From NCBI GenBank assembly GCA_041741455.1, contig JBGSJZ010000142.1:25235-89234 (forward strand): 64,000 nucleotides of DNA. The letters run 5' to 3'. The translations under genes were made by a program, and so were the position numbers. This document shows, one piece after another, positions 16,734 to 25,696 of this stretch. Below the pieces are notes generated by a model. It was given only the letters and a program-made list of their open reading frames with translations, did not search any database and had not been told where the DNA came from. Numbering within the stretch: the first letter of the stretch is position 1; every line of letters starts with the position of its first letter. Source of the stretch: CALESS01 sp041741455 (lineage in GTDB: Bacteria > Chloroflexota > Anaerolineae > Anaerolineales > Anaerolineaceae).

Positions 16734-17869
16734 AATGGTGGCAGCGCATTCCGTACACCTGGCGACTGGCCTTTGGCCTGTGGCTGGGTATGCGTTTGCT
16801 GCTCTGGGCGTTAAGCGCTTTCATGTATTACCGCGGCCTTCTTCCATCGTCTCCCTTTCCGCAGGCCCCGGTTGCTCTGGATCAAGGTTTGGCTGGCGCC
16901 CTGTTTGGTTCCTGGTTGCGCTGGGACGGCGGTTTTTACTATCTCATCCTAACCCAGGGCTACGCCGCCACCCCAAGCCTCAGTGCCTTCTTACCCCTTT
17001 ACACTATATTAGCCAAACCATTATTTTTGATCGGGGGTAATCCATTAATTGCTTTACTTTTTATCAGTAACCTGGCATTCCTCCCAGCCATCGTCTTATT
17101 CTTGGAAGAAGTTAGAACCTTGCTCGGACCAGAAAAATTGTTGTCAGCCGGGACTATTTTGATGGTATTCCCAGGTGCTTTTTTCTTTTTTGCTCCTTTT
17201 CCGCAATCATTGGCGTTTTTGTTGATAATGCTAACTTGGCGATTCACTCGTCAGCAAAAATGGTTTGGTGCAGCGATTGCAGGGTTATTATGTGGTCTTA
17301 CGCATCCAACAGTAATTCCCCTGGTTATCCTATTATTTGGGTCTGTTGTCAGTTGGATGAAGAAATCTATTGGAAGATTGCGATGGATTGTCCTTTCCGT
17401 ACCAGCAATGCCGCTTGCAGGGTTTGCCCTTTTTTTAGCCTGGAGAGAAAGACAAGGGTTCCTGCCATATATCGAATATCAAAGCCAGGTTTGGGGTATG
17501 TCTGTTTTTAATCCGTGGGCTGGGATAAAACAGTTATTTCAGTCAATGATGGATGGCAATTTAATATCAGATATAAAATTCTTCCTGCTGATTGTCGGTA
17601 TATTTAGCCTGATCTGGCTATTTAAAAACCGCTACTTTATCCTTGGATTTTACCAGGCAAGCCTGATCGGTTTCTTAATCTCGTTCACGATGCCAATACA
17701 TCCATTCGGAAGTTTTATTCGGTATAACCTGATTAGTTTTCCAACTTTCTTCGCCCTGGCTGCTTTATTAAGTAAAAATCGTTGGCTTTATGCTATTTCT
17801 TCGTTGGGTATGGGTATAGTAAATATTTTTCTGAGTATTCTTTATCTCTCCTGGTATTTTGTAGCATAG
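16730..17869 (+). CDS. PIG-V-like GT-C mannosyltransferase family membrane protein (copy 1)
   Basis: A 379-residue integral membrane protein with around nine helices. RWDGGFYYLILTQGY near residues 62-76 matches the W-D-x-x-x-Y-x-x-I-x-x-x-G-Y hallmark of PIG-V-type mannosyltransferases, with the Asp in the first external loop as candidate catalytic base. FLPLYTILAKPL and GLLCGLTHPTVIPL are shared with the next gene. In eukaryotes PIG-V uses dolichol-phosphate mannose; bacterial relatives are assumed to use polyprenyl-phosphate sugars outside the membrane. It follows the RmlD-like gene with an ATGA overlap. Its second half is noticeably AT-richer than the first. Confidence 0.75.
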   Translation: MKWWQRIPYTWRLAFGLWLGMRLLLWALSAFMYYRGLLPSSPFPQAPVALDQGLAGALFGSWLRWDGGFYYLILTQGYAATPSLSAFLPLYTILAKPLFLIGGNPLIALLFISNLAFLPAIVLFLEEVRTLLGPEKLLSAGTILMVFPGAFFFFAPFPQSLAFLLIMLTWRFTRQQKWFGAAIAGLLCGLTHPTVIPLVILLFGSVVSWMKKSIGRLRWIVLSVPAMPLAGFALFLAWRERQGFLPYIEYQSQVWGMSVFNPWAGIKQLFQSMMDGNLISDIKFFLLIVGIFSLIWLFKNRYFILGFYQASLIGFLISFTMPIHPFGSFIRYNLISFPTFFALAALLSKNRWLYAISSLGMGIVNIFLSILYLSWYFVA

Positions 17870-17877
17870 GTGGATAC

Positions 17878-19056
17878 TTGAAAACTGACCTTGTCCTACC
17901 GATGAATAGATTAAGGATGTGGTGGTTGCGCATCCCTTACGTCTGGAGGATGGCTTTCATCCTCTGGCTTGGGATGCGTTTGCTGCTTTGGATTTTGGGT
18001 ATGCTCCTCTTTGTTAGTGGCGTTTTAAAAACCGGCTCGCCGCTTACGTATGGCGTTGAAACCCTGACTGAAGGCTGGACTGGTGCTCTGTTCGGAGTTT
18101 GGACGCACTGGGATGGAATTTATTACGATGCAATCGTCTCGCAGGGATATCACGCCCTTCCGCAATTGAGCGCATTCTTTCCGCTTTACCCTCTGCTGGC
18201 CAAACCTCTTTATTGGTTGGGGTTGCATCCAGCCATCGCACTGACAATCATAAGTAACCTGGCCTTGTTACCAGCCCTTTGGCTCTATCTAGAAGAGGCA
18301 GAACACTTGCTTGGGAAAGATCATCTACTGGCGGCTGGTCTTGCTTTACTTTTCTTTCCTACCTCATTTTATTTTTATGCACCGTACCCACATTCGCTAG
18401 CTTTGCTGATGGTTATTAGCGCCTGGAAGTTGGCGCAGAAACGAAAATGGCTTGCCTGTGCTACGGTAGGATTGCTGCTGGGATTAACCCATTCATCGGT
18501 TATTCCTCTGGTGGTGGTACTAACGGTACTGGTGATTCGTGATTTGCGTCAGTCACCCTCAAAATTAAGTTGGGCGAGGTTTGCTGTGCCAGCCATGCCC
18601 CTGGCCGGGGTGGCATTATTCCTGGCCTGGCGAATCTCCCAGGGGTTCCCACCATTTGGAGAGGTGCAATACCAGTTTTGGCAAACAGAGTTCTTAGGTC
18701 CTGTTAAAGTCGTGTCGCAATTTATCCAACAGATGTTCAACGGCAGGCAACTTGCTTATTTTGCACTACCGATTTTGATCGTCAGCCTTCTGGCTACCTT
18801 TTGGGCATTCCATCGGAAATTCTATCTTCAAGCGGTTTATCTTTCTGCTCTGATTTTGTTTCTGGCCTCTGTTACCATGCCGAATGTGCCTCTGGGCAGT
18901 TTTAACCGCCTGATCCTGATTGGTTTCCCGATTTTTCTGGCCTTGGCATCCTGGATGAAACAGAGCCGTTGGGCCTACCGGTCGATTTTAGCGCTTTCGG
19001 GCGTACTTTATTTCATCATGTGCTTTGCGTACCTATCCTGGTTGTGGGTTGCATGA
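17878..19056 (+). CDS. PIG-V-like GT-C mannosyltransferase family membrane protein (copy 2)
   Basis: A tandem paralog of the preceding gene: HWDGIYYDAIVSQGY, FFPLYPLLAKPLYWLG and VGLLLGLTHSSVIPL align without large gaps. I use the TTG at 17878 because AGGTGG lies 5 bp upstream, giving 392 residues; starting at the ATG at 17917 would give 379 residues, exactly the paralog length, but its AAGG abuts the ATG. The two copies are well diverged, so the duplication is old and probably gave two specificities. Predicted to span the membrane about nine times and to transfer a lipid-linked hexose on the outside. Confidence 0.75.
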   Translation: MKTDLVLPMNRLRMWWLRIPYVWRMAFILWLGMRLLLWILGMLLFVSGVLKTGSPLTYGVETLTEGWTGALFGVWTHWDGIYYDAIVSQGYHALPQLSAFFPLYPLLAKPLYWLGLHPAIALTIISNLALLPALWLYLEEAEHLLGKDHLLAAGLALLFFPTSFYFYAPYPHSLALLMVISAWKLAQKRKWLACATVGLLLGLTHSSVIPLVVVLTVLVIRDLRQSPSKLSWARFAVPAMPLAGVALFLAWRISQGFPPFGEVQYQFWQTEFLGPVKVVSQFIQQMFNGRQLAYFALPILIVSLLATFWAFHRKFYLQAVYLSALILFLASVTMPNVPLGSFNRLILIGFPIFLALASWMKQSRWAYRSILALSGVLYFIMCFAYLSWLWVA

Positions 19057-19112
19057 ACTATTTATCTAAACTTATTGCTTTCTCTGTGATGAATTAAAAA
19101 AAGGAGAATCAA

Positions 19113-20180
19113 ATGGAAATTCAAATTGGCAAACATACCATTGGTGAAAATCACCCGGTCTATTTCATCGCGGATATTTCCGCCAACCATGATGGCGACC
19201 TGGACCGGGCAAAACATCTCATCCGCCTGGCGGCACAGGCCGGGGCAAATGCTGCTAAATTTCAGAATTTCCGCGCCCCCAAGATCGTCTCGGATTATGG
19301 TTTCCGTTCCATGCAAGGCCAGGTGTCACACCAGGCGAAATGGAATAAATCGGTCAGCGAAGTCTATGCCGGGGCATCCATTCCCTTCGAATGGACTCCA
19401 GTATTGAATGATGTCTGCGGTGAGGCCGGTATCGATTACTTCTCGGCCCCGTATGATTTTGACGCCATTGATATGCTCGACCCATATGTACCGGCTTACA
19501 AAGTTGGCTCCGGGGATATCGACTGGCTCGAATCGCTGGATCGTATGGCTCGCAAGAACAAACCCGTGTTGCTCGCCACTGGTGCTGCCACCCTTGGTGA
19601 TGTGCAGCGGGCAGTCAACACGATCCTGGCGATCAACTCGCAGTTGGTGCTGATGCAATGCAATACCAACTACACCGGTAGCCTGGAGAACTTCAAATAC
19701 ATCAACCTGAGGGTGCTGAAAACTTACCGTAGCATATACCCGGACTTGATCCTTGGACTTTCCGACCACACACCCGGGCATGCCACGGTGCTGGGGGCGG
19801 TGGCGTTGGGAGGACGGGTCATCGAAAAACATTTCACGGATGACCGCACCCGGATCGGACCGGACCATCCCTTCTCGATGGATCCGCAGGATTGGGTTGA
19901 GATGGTTGTTGCCACCCGCCAATTAGAAAATGCACTTGGCTCGGGCGAAAAATTTATTGCTGGCAATGAAATGGAAACCTCGATCATTCAACGCCGCTGT
20001 TTGCGCGCTGCCCAGGAGATTAAAGCTGGTGAGACCCTGACCCGTGAAATGATTGACGTATTGCGGCCTGCCACCCCCGGAGCCATCAAGCCGCCCGAGG
20101 TGGATTCCGTGATTGGCCTACGGGTTTTGGTGGATATTCCAGCAGGTAAAGAACTGCGTTGGACGATGTTGGGAGAATAG
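19113..20180 (+). CDS. NeuB-family nonulosonic acid synthase, with SAF domain (synthase 1)
   Basis: A 355-residue member of the N-acetylneuraminate synthase family, which condenses phosphoenolpyruvate with a 6-carbon amino sugar to give a 9-carbon nonulosonic acid. The TIM-barrel part has ISANHDGDLDRAKHLI, GANAAKFQ, YFSAPYD, AYKVGSGDI, VLLATGAAT, GLSDHTPGH and VIEKHFTDDR, which supply the metal and PEP sites; residues 290-350 form the C-terminal SAF/antifreeze-like domain (RRCLRAAQEIKAGETLT). AAAGGAG lies 6 bp before the ATG. It shares only family features with synthases 2 and 3, so its substrate probably differs. Pseudaminic, legionaminic or neuraminic acid cannot be told apart by eye. Confidence 0.9.
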   Translation: MEIQIGKHTIGENHPVYFIADISANHDGDLDRAKHLIRLAAQAGANAAKFQNFRAPKIVSDYGFRSMQGQVSHQAKWNKSVSEVYAGASIPFEWTPVLNDVCGEAGIDYFSAPYDFDAIDMLDPYVPAYKVGSGDIDWLESLDRMARKNKPVLLATGAATLGDVQRAVNTILAINSQLVLMQCNTNYTGSLENFKYINLRVLKTYRSIYPDLILGLSDHTPGHATVLGAVALGGRVIEKHFTDDRTRIGPDHPFSMDPQDWVEMVVATRQLENALGSGEKFIAGNEMETSIIQRRCLRAAQEIKAGETLTREMIDVLRPATPGAIKPPEVDSVIGLRVLVDIPAGKELRWTMLGE

Positions 20181-21283
20181 TGCGTATCTTGTATTTCTCG
20201 CGGGATTACACCCCGCACGATCACCGGTTTTTAACAGCGCTGACAGAGAGCGAACACCAGGCGTTCTATTTGCGCCTGGAACGCAGTAGCCGGGAGTTGG
20301 AAAGCAGACCCATCCCCGCTGCTGTCGAACAGATACACTGGCATGGCGGGCACGGCTTGGCGCGCCTGCAAGATGCCCCGGCTCTCTGGTGGGATTTCAA
20401 GCGGATCATCCACCAAATAAAGCCGGATTTGATTCATGCCGGGCCGATCCAGACCTGTGCCCTGCTGACTGCCCTGAGTGGCTTCCAACCGTTGGTCAGT
20501 ATGTCCTGGGGTTCGGATTTGATGCGGGATGCGGATCAATCCCCCCGCATGCGCTGGGCGACCCGCACCGCCTTGAAGCATACCTGTCTGCTATTGGCGG
20601 ATTGCCAGGTGGTGCAGCAAAAAGCAGAATCTTTTGGATTTCCGAAAGACAGAACGGTCCTTTTCCCCTGGGGTGTGGATCTTGAGTATTTCAAACCGAC
20701 ACCCTCCGCGGAATGGCGCACCCGCCGCGGCTGGCAGGATGCCTTTGTCCTGATCTCCGTGCGCTCCTGGGAGCCGCTCTACGGGGTCGATGTGCTGGCG
20801 CGAGCTTTTGTTCGAGCGGCACAGCAAATTCCGGAATTAAGGTTGATCCTGCTTGGAAACGGCTCACAGGCACCTCTCATCCGCCAAATCCTGGAGCAAG
20901 GCGGGGTGAGTGAGCGGGTTTTCTTTGGCGGGCAGGTCGGGCAGGCAGAATTGCCCCCGTATTACAACGCTGCTGATCTCTACATCAGCACCTCTCATTC
21001 GGATGGTTCATCTGTTTCGCTGATGGAAGCCCTGGCCTGTGGAAAACCAGTTCTGATCTCCGACATCCCCGCCAACCGCGAGTGGGTGACCCCCGGTCAG
21101 CAAGGTTGGTGGTTTGCAGATGGCAGTGTTGACGAACTGATTGCCGGTATTCTGCGGGCGTATGAAATGCGCTCCGACCTGGCACAGATGGGCACAACGG
21201 CCCGTCAGTTGGCGGAACTGCGAGCCGATTGGAAAAAGAACCGCCAGGTATTACTCAATGCCTATAAGCAGGCTAGGGATTAA
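20180..21283 (+). CDS. GT4-family glycosyltransferase
   Basis: A 367-residue GT-B enzyme. GTG at 20180 shares its G with the TAG of the previous gene and begins MRILYFSRDYTPHDHRFL. The C-terminal domain is typical of GT4: VLISVRSWEPLYGVD, LILLGNG, VFFGGQV and DGSSVSLMEALACGKPVLISD with the E-x7-E-like pattern for the donor phosphate. It acts in the cytoplasm on a nucleotide-sugar donor. First of four consecutive transferases between synthase 1 and synthase 2, consistent with stepwise assembly of one repeat unit. Confidence 0.88.
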   Translation: MRILYFSRDYTPHDHRFLTALTESEHQAFYLRLERSSRELESRPIPAAVEQIHWHGGHGLARLQDAPALWWDFKRIIHQIKPDLIHAGPIQTCALLTALSGFQPLVSMSWGSDLMRDADQSPRMRWATRTALKHTCLLLADCQVVQQKAESFGFPKDRTVLFPWGVDLEYFKPTPSAEWRTRRGWQDAFVLISVRSWEPLYGVDVLARAFVRAAQQIPELRLILLGNGSQAPLIRQILEQGGVSERVFFGGQVGQAELPPYYNAADLYISTSHSDGSSVSLMEALACGKPVLISDIPANREWVTPGQQGWWFADGSVDELIAGILRAYEMRSDLAQMGTTARQLAELRADWKKNRQVLLNAYKQARD

Positions 21284-21286
21284 CTC

Positions 21287-22195
21287 ATGCCCACCTTGAC
21301 CATTTTTTCAGCGCCGAAACCGTTCACCAATCCACATATTGCCACCATCCAGCGCAATGCCATTCGTTCCTGGCTGGAGCTGGGTTCCGAGGTAGAGGTG
21401 ATCCTGGTGGGGGAGGAGGATGGGCTAGCGGAAGTGGCTGCCGAGCTGGGTGTGAAGCACCTGCTAAATGTTCGCCGCAACGTTGAAGGTACCCCACTAG
21501 TCAGTTCGATTTTTGATCTGGCCCGGCAAAATAGCAACAGCCCGCTGCTGGCTTACGTCAATGCAGATATTCTACTGCTGCCGGATTTCCTGCATTCCGC
21601 CAAACAGGTCGCACTGGCTGTAGGGGACTTCCTGGTCGTTGGTCAACGCTGGGACTTGGACGTTCAGGAACGTCTGGAATTCTCCGCTGGTTGGCAGGAT
21701 CAGCTTCTGCGGGATATGAAGACCTGTGCCCGGCGGCATGTTGCCACGGGTAGTGACTATTTCATCTTCCCGCGAGCTTGCTTTGCAGATATGCCGGAGT
21801 TCGCCATCGGCCGCGCGGGCTGGGATAATTGGATGATATATGTCGCCCGCCGCCAGGGTTGGGCATGCGTAGATGCCAGTAAAGCCATCCAGATCATCCA
21901 CCAGGATCATGACTACAGTCACCTGCCGGGCAACCAGCCACATTACAAGCTGCCAGAGACATTTGAAAACATCCGCCTGGCGGGTGGGCGATTGACGATC
22001 TTCAACCTTCCAGATGCCAACCAACAACTAGTGGATGGAAAATTGTTGCCTGCCAGGTGCAGCGCTGCCCGTTTCTGGCGCGAAGTGGAAATCTTTCCGC
22101 TGCTCAAATTGAAATCCTACAAGTTGGGGCAGCTCTTCTATACTATCTTTCATCCGAAGAAAGCCTGGTATTATTTTCGCCAGGGTCAGCGTTAA
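21287..22195 (+). CDS. GT-A-like glycosyltransferase, family uncertain
   Basis: A 302-residue protein with a GT-A type core. TLTIFSAPKPFTNPHIATIQRNAIRSW opens the first strand and helix, and LLAYVNADILLLPDFL (about 86-101) places N-A-D where GT2 enzymes have the metal-binding D-x-D. DYFIFPRACFADMPEFAIGRAGWDNWM is a conserved-looking acceptor-side segment that I have seen only in uncharacterised glycan-cluster proteins. It starts 3 bp after the GT4 gene and ends just before the AAGGAGG of the next. The glycosyltransferase assignment is likely but not secure; a sugar-modifying role is an alternative. Confidence 0.65.
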   Translation: MPTLTIFSAPKPFTNPHIATIQRNAIRSWLELGSEVEVILVGEEDGLAEVAAELGVKHLLNVRRNVEGTPLVSSIFDLARQNSNSPLLAYVNADILLLPDFLHSAKQVALAVGDFLVVGQRWDLDVQERLEFSAGWQDQLLRDMKTCARRHVATGSDYFIFPRACFADMPEFAIGRAGWDNWMIYVARRQGWACVDASKAIQIIHQDHDYSHLPGNQPHYKLPETFENIRLAGGRLTIFNLPDANQQLVDGKLLPARCSAARFWREVEIFPLLKLKSYKLGQLFYTIFHPKKAWYYFRQGQR

Positions 22196-22204
22196 GGAGG
22201 TCTT

Positions 22205-23161
22205 ATGCGTATTGGACAAAATCCGGCCAAATCTGCCAAAGAAGTTGCCTGTCCAGAGAAAGTAACCGTGGCGGTGCTCAACTATATTCCGATGTTAAGT
22301 GGTTTTTACGCTGAGACCCTGGATGTGTTAAAAGTCTGCCTGAACAGCCTGTACGAGAACACGGTCACCCCGCATGACCTGATGGTTTTTGATAACGGCT
22401 CTTGCCGGGAGGTCCAGCAGTACCTGTTGGAGGAGCACTTGGCAGGGCGCATCCAATTTCTGGTGCTGTCTGAGAAAAACCTAGGTAAGGGTGGAGCCTG
22501 GGACGTGATTTTCAGCAGCGCCCCGGGTGAGGTGATTGCCTACACCGACAGCGACGCCCTGTTCTCCAAAGGCTGGTTGGAAGCCTCGCTGGAAATCCTC
22601 AATACCTTTCCCAAGGTTGGCATGGTCACCAGTCGGCCTTTCCGCACCCGTGAGGAATTGATGAACCGCACCTTGGAATGGGCACAAAATGAGCCGGATG
22701 CGGCCGTGACCGATGGGCAGCTCCTGCCCTGGCGAACCTTCCTTGAGTTCAACTTGAGTCTGGGTGCTGAGGAAGCGGACATCCGCCAGAGGTACGAAGC
22801 CACCCGGGATGTCCGAATCACGTATCATGGGGTAACTGCCCAGGTAGGCGCCTCGCACTGGCAATTTGTGGCGAAAAAGGAGGTATTATTAAAGTTCGTC
22901 CCCTTCCAGATGGACCGCCCGATGGGCCAGGTGCTGCGGCTGGATGAAGCAATGAATGCTGCCGGTTATTTGCGCCTGATGACAGCCGAACCGTATGCGA
23001 TGAATATGAGCAACACCCTGCCTACCGAATTGCGTGACAAAACTCATCCACTGCCGGCTGCGCCGCGCGGGCTTGGTCGCCACCTGCTGGATTTACTGCC
23101 TGTTCGAGCTGCGTTTATGGGTTTGTACAACCAGATTTTCCGGTGGTATAACGCCCGATAG
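22205..23161 (+). CDS. GT2-family glycosyltransferase
   Basis: A 318-residue protein with AAGGAGG 6-12 bp before its ATG. After a polar N-terminus the GT2 fold begins VTVAVLNYIPMLSGFY; LMVFDNGSCREVQQYL and EKNLGKGGAWDVIF are the usual donor-site strands, and VIAYTDSDALFSKGWLE carries the D-S-D metal motif (about residue 117). A C-terminal amphipathic stretch without clear membrane helices follows. It is soluble or peripheral and presumably adds one sugar of the repeat unit. The stop is followed by a 41-bp gap with the SD of the next gene. Confidence 0.85.
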   Translation: MRIGQNPAKSAKEVACPEKVTVAVLNYIPMLSGFYAETLDVLKVCLNSLYENTVTPHDLMVFDNGSCREVQQYLLEEHLAGRIQFLVLSEKNLGKGGAWDVIFSSAPGEVIAYTDSDALFSKGWLEASLEILNTFPKVGMVTSRPFRTREELMNRTLEWAQNEPDAAVTDGQLLPWRTFLEFNLSLGAEEADIRQRYEATRDVRITYHGVTAQVGASHWQFVAKKEVLLKFVPFQMDRPMGQVLRLDEAMNAAGYLRLMTAEPYAMNMSNTLPTELRDKTHPLPAAPRGLGRHLLDLLPVRAAFMGLYNQIFRWYNAR

Positions 23162-23202
23162 GGTGTAACAAGTGGTAGAAATTTGATGATTGAGGAGTTT
23201 AT

Positions 23203-24639
23203 TTGAAAACAGCAATCATTTTTGTGGACCATGGATTAACGATAGGTTATTACCTGTTCACCGGGCTGGCGGAGCAGCTGACGAATCAAGGTGTGCGCCT
23301 GGTTTTCCTGGTGGAAGAAGACCTGATTGAAAAGCTTCGCAAAGATTATGCGACTAACACGCTGGTTGTCTTTGAATCGGCGCGGGAAGCGGCCTGCCTT
23401 AAGTATCAAAACAATCACCAACGGGCTGTCCAGGAGATTGTCGAGTATGTGAGGGGTGCCAGCATGTCCCCGCGCATCCCTATGACCTACGTGGACACTC
23501 ACCGCCAGCGCAAGGAATATGAATCCATCGGCCGCCATAAATTTGCTCTTAAAGCAGTACGCCCTCTCATCTATCTGCTGCGCTCTTCCAGAATAGCCCG
23601 ACGTGCTTTTCGTAACCTGCAGAATAAGCTTTTTTCTCCAAAACTATATGCAGATTTACTTGATCAATACAAACCTGACCTGGTGATTTCATCCACTGCT
23701 GGATGGCGATTGGACCGCTACCTGCTGAGGGAAGTAAAAGAACGCGGCATCCGCACCGTCATGACGGTTGTTGGCTGGGATAATCCCTCTGCGCATGGTT
23801 TACCCGGGGCAGATGTGGAATTTGCCAACGTTTGGTCCGGAATCCATGTCTGGGAACTTTCTGATGGTTTGGATTGGCCTAAGGATAAACTGCACATTGG
23901 CGGGATGCCACTTTATGACGGCTATATCAACAAATCCTGGTTGATTCCACGGGAAGAATATTTCAAAATGCACGGGTTGGCCCCGGACAAGAAATTAATT
24001 GCCTATGCAGCCACAGCTCTCAGCATCTCTCCGAATTTGCATATTGTGGAGGAACTCACTCGCATCATCACGAAAAATAAACTTTCAGTACCGGCGCAAT
24101 TATTGATCAGGCTCCATCCGAATCACTTTAAGTCCCAAAAACACTACCAGGAAGAGTGCGAAAAGATTTACGATGTGACCCGAAATTGCTCGGATGTGCA
24201 TGTGGTGGCACCTAAAGCTCTGGCAGGTGGTCTGCCGCGTTATTCGGGAGAAGATTTTCCAGAAAAAGCTTCGATGCTGGCTCACTGTGATGTACTGGTA
24301 ACGATTTATTCAACCATGGTGGTGGAGGCAGCCTTGCACGATAAACCGTCCATCTCCGCTTGTATCGATTCCCCGACTGGCTGGCCGGAGAATTTCTGGA
24401 TTCCCCTGCACGATGTGCCTTTTTGGCCGACTGCGGCGCGGGTGAATAAATTAGGTGCAGGGATGAATGCCTTCACCGGTGCGGAACTGGTCAGCGCTTT
24501 GAATGCGTATTTGATTGACCCATCTCTTCATCGGGAGAACCGCCGAAAATTCATGGAGCAGGAAATCACTTTCCTGCATGGTGAAGCAACCGGTGAGACG
24601 GCTAAATTTCTACTAAAATTACTGGAAATTGAAAAATGA
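23203..24639 (+). CDS. GT-B glycosyltransferase, CDP-glycerol/capsule type
   Basis: A 478-residue protein starting at TTG with TGAGGAG 7 bp upstream. The N-terminus AIIFVDHGLTIGYYLFTGLAEQL is the acceptor domain; LLIRLHPNHFKSQKHY (about 300) and DVLVTIYSTMVVEAALHDKPSI (about 365-386) are the HP and S/T-x(n)-E signatures of capsule-synthesis and CDP-glycerol glycerophosphotransferase-like GT-B enzymes. It overlaps synthase 2 by ATGA. It is the third protein of this general type, next to those at 13310 and 36483. Being translationally coupled to a NeuB gene, it is a candidate to use the corresponding CMP-nonulosonate (inference). Confidence 0.75.
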   Translation: MKTAIIFVDHGLTIGYYLFTGLAEQLTNQGVRLVFLVEEDLIEKLRKDYATNTLVVFESAREAACLKYQNNHQRAVQEIVEYVRGASMSPRIPMTYVDTHRQRKEYESIGRHKFALKAVRPLIYLLRSSRIARRAFRNLQNKLFSPKLYADLLDQYKPDLVISSTAGWRLDRYLLREVKERGIRTVMTVVGWDNPSAHGLPGADVEFANVWSGIHVWELSDGLDWPKDKLHIGGMPLYDGYINKSWLIPREEYFKMHGLAPDKKLIAYAATALSISPNLHIVEELTRIITKNKLSVPAQLLIRLHPNHFKSQKHYQEECEKIYDVTRNCSDVHVVAPKALAGGLPRYSGEDFPEKASMLAHCDVLVTIYSTMVVEAALHDKPSISACIDSPTGWPENFWIPLHDVPFWPTAARVNKLGAGMNAFTGAELVSALNAYLIDPSLHRENRRKFMEQEITFLHGEATGETAKFLLKLLEIEK

Positions 24640-25694
24640 CCCCTGAAATCAAACCATTTGCAATTGGAAATCATCTGGTCGGCCCGGGGCAGCCAGCCCT
24701 GGTAGTAGGCGAGGTTGCACAAGCCCACGATGGCAGCCTGGGAACCGCCCACGCCTTCATCGATGCGATTGCCGATGCCGGGGCGGATGCGGTTAAATTT
24801 CAAACGCACATCGCTGCAGCTGAATCTTCAGCCCAGGAACCCTTCCGGGTCAAGTTCAGTCAGCAGGATGCCACCCGATATGATTATTGGAAGCGCATGG
24901 AATTTACTTCGGAAGGTTGGGCCAGCCTGGCTGAGCATGCTCATCAGCGCGGACTGATTTTCCTTTCTTCGCCTTTTTCGGAAGAAGCGGTCGAGATATT
25001 GGAGCGCATCGGCATGCCTGCCTGGAAGATCGCCTCGGGTGAGGTCAACAACCCATTATTGATGGAACGCATCGCTGCCACTGGCAAGCCGGTGTTGCTT
25101 TCCAGCGGTATGAGCACCATCGCTGAAGTGGATGCCGTTGTAGCGCAAATACAAAGCCTGGGGCTGCCGTTACTGGTCTTCCAATGCACCTCCAAGTACC
25201 CATCCGGACCAGAGGATATTGGCCTAAATATGCTCGATTTCTATCGCCAGCGCTACCATACCCCGGTAGGCCTATCTGAACATTCGGGTAAGATTTACAC
25301 TGGTTTGGCAGCAGCCTCATTGGGGGTGGACATGATCGAGGTGCACGTCACCCTCTCCCGCCAGATGTTTGGGCCGGACGTGATTGTCTCTTTAACGCCT
25401 ACCGAGTTGTGCCAGTTGACCGATGGAGTTAAGTTCATCCAGACCGCGCTGACTCACCCGGTGGAGAAAGATGCCCGGGCAAGAGAGATGGTTGAGATGC
25501 GCAATCTGTTCAGCAAGAGCCTGGTAGCCCGGCGAAATTTGCAGGCTGGCCATACCTTGCGGCGGGAGGATATCACGGCTCGCAAACCTGGCACTGGCAT
25601 CCCGGCTGCCCGCATTTCTGAGTTCCTGGGTCGTACCCTCTGCCGAGATGTGCAGGTAGACAGCTTTTTCGCCCCGGAAGATTTCGAGGACTGA
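24636..25694 (+). CDS. neuB: NeuB-family nonulosonic acid synthase, with SAF domain (synthase 2)
   Basis: A 352-residue synthase with the motifs VVGEVAQAHDGSLGTAH, GADAVKFQTHIA, FLSSPFSEEAVE, AWKIASGEVNN, VLLSSGMST, FQCTSKYP and GLSEHSGK, plus a C-terminal SAF domain (SKSLVARRNLQAGHTLR, from about 287). It is followed after 2 bp by a NeuC-type 2-epimerase, the canonical neuB-neuC order, so this pair probably makes a neuraminic- or legionaminic-type acid from a UDP-GlcNAc-derived mannosamine analogue and PEP. AHDG replaces the more common NHNG at the barrel start. The symbol marks family membership only. Confidence 0.9.
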   Translation: MTPEIKPFAIGNHLVGPGQPALVVGEVAQAHDGSLGTAHAFIDAIADAGADAVKFQTHIAAAESSAQEPFRVKFSQQDATRYDYWKRMEFTSEGWASLAEHAHQRGLIFLSSPFSEEAVEILERIGMPAWKIASGEVNNPLLMERIAATGKPVLLSSGMSTIAEVDAVVAQIQSLGLPLLVFQCTSKYPSGPEDIGLNMLDFYRQRYHTPVGLSEHSGKIYTGLAAASLGVDMIEVHVTLSRQMFGPDVIVSLTPTELCQLTDGVKFIQTALTHPVEKDARAREMVEMRNLFSKSLVARRNLQAGHTLRREDITARKPGTGIPAARISEFLGRTLCRDVQVDSFFAPEDFED

Positions 25695-25696
25695 TT

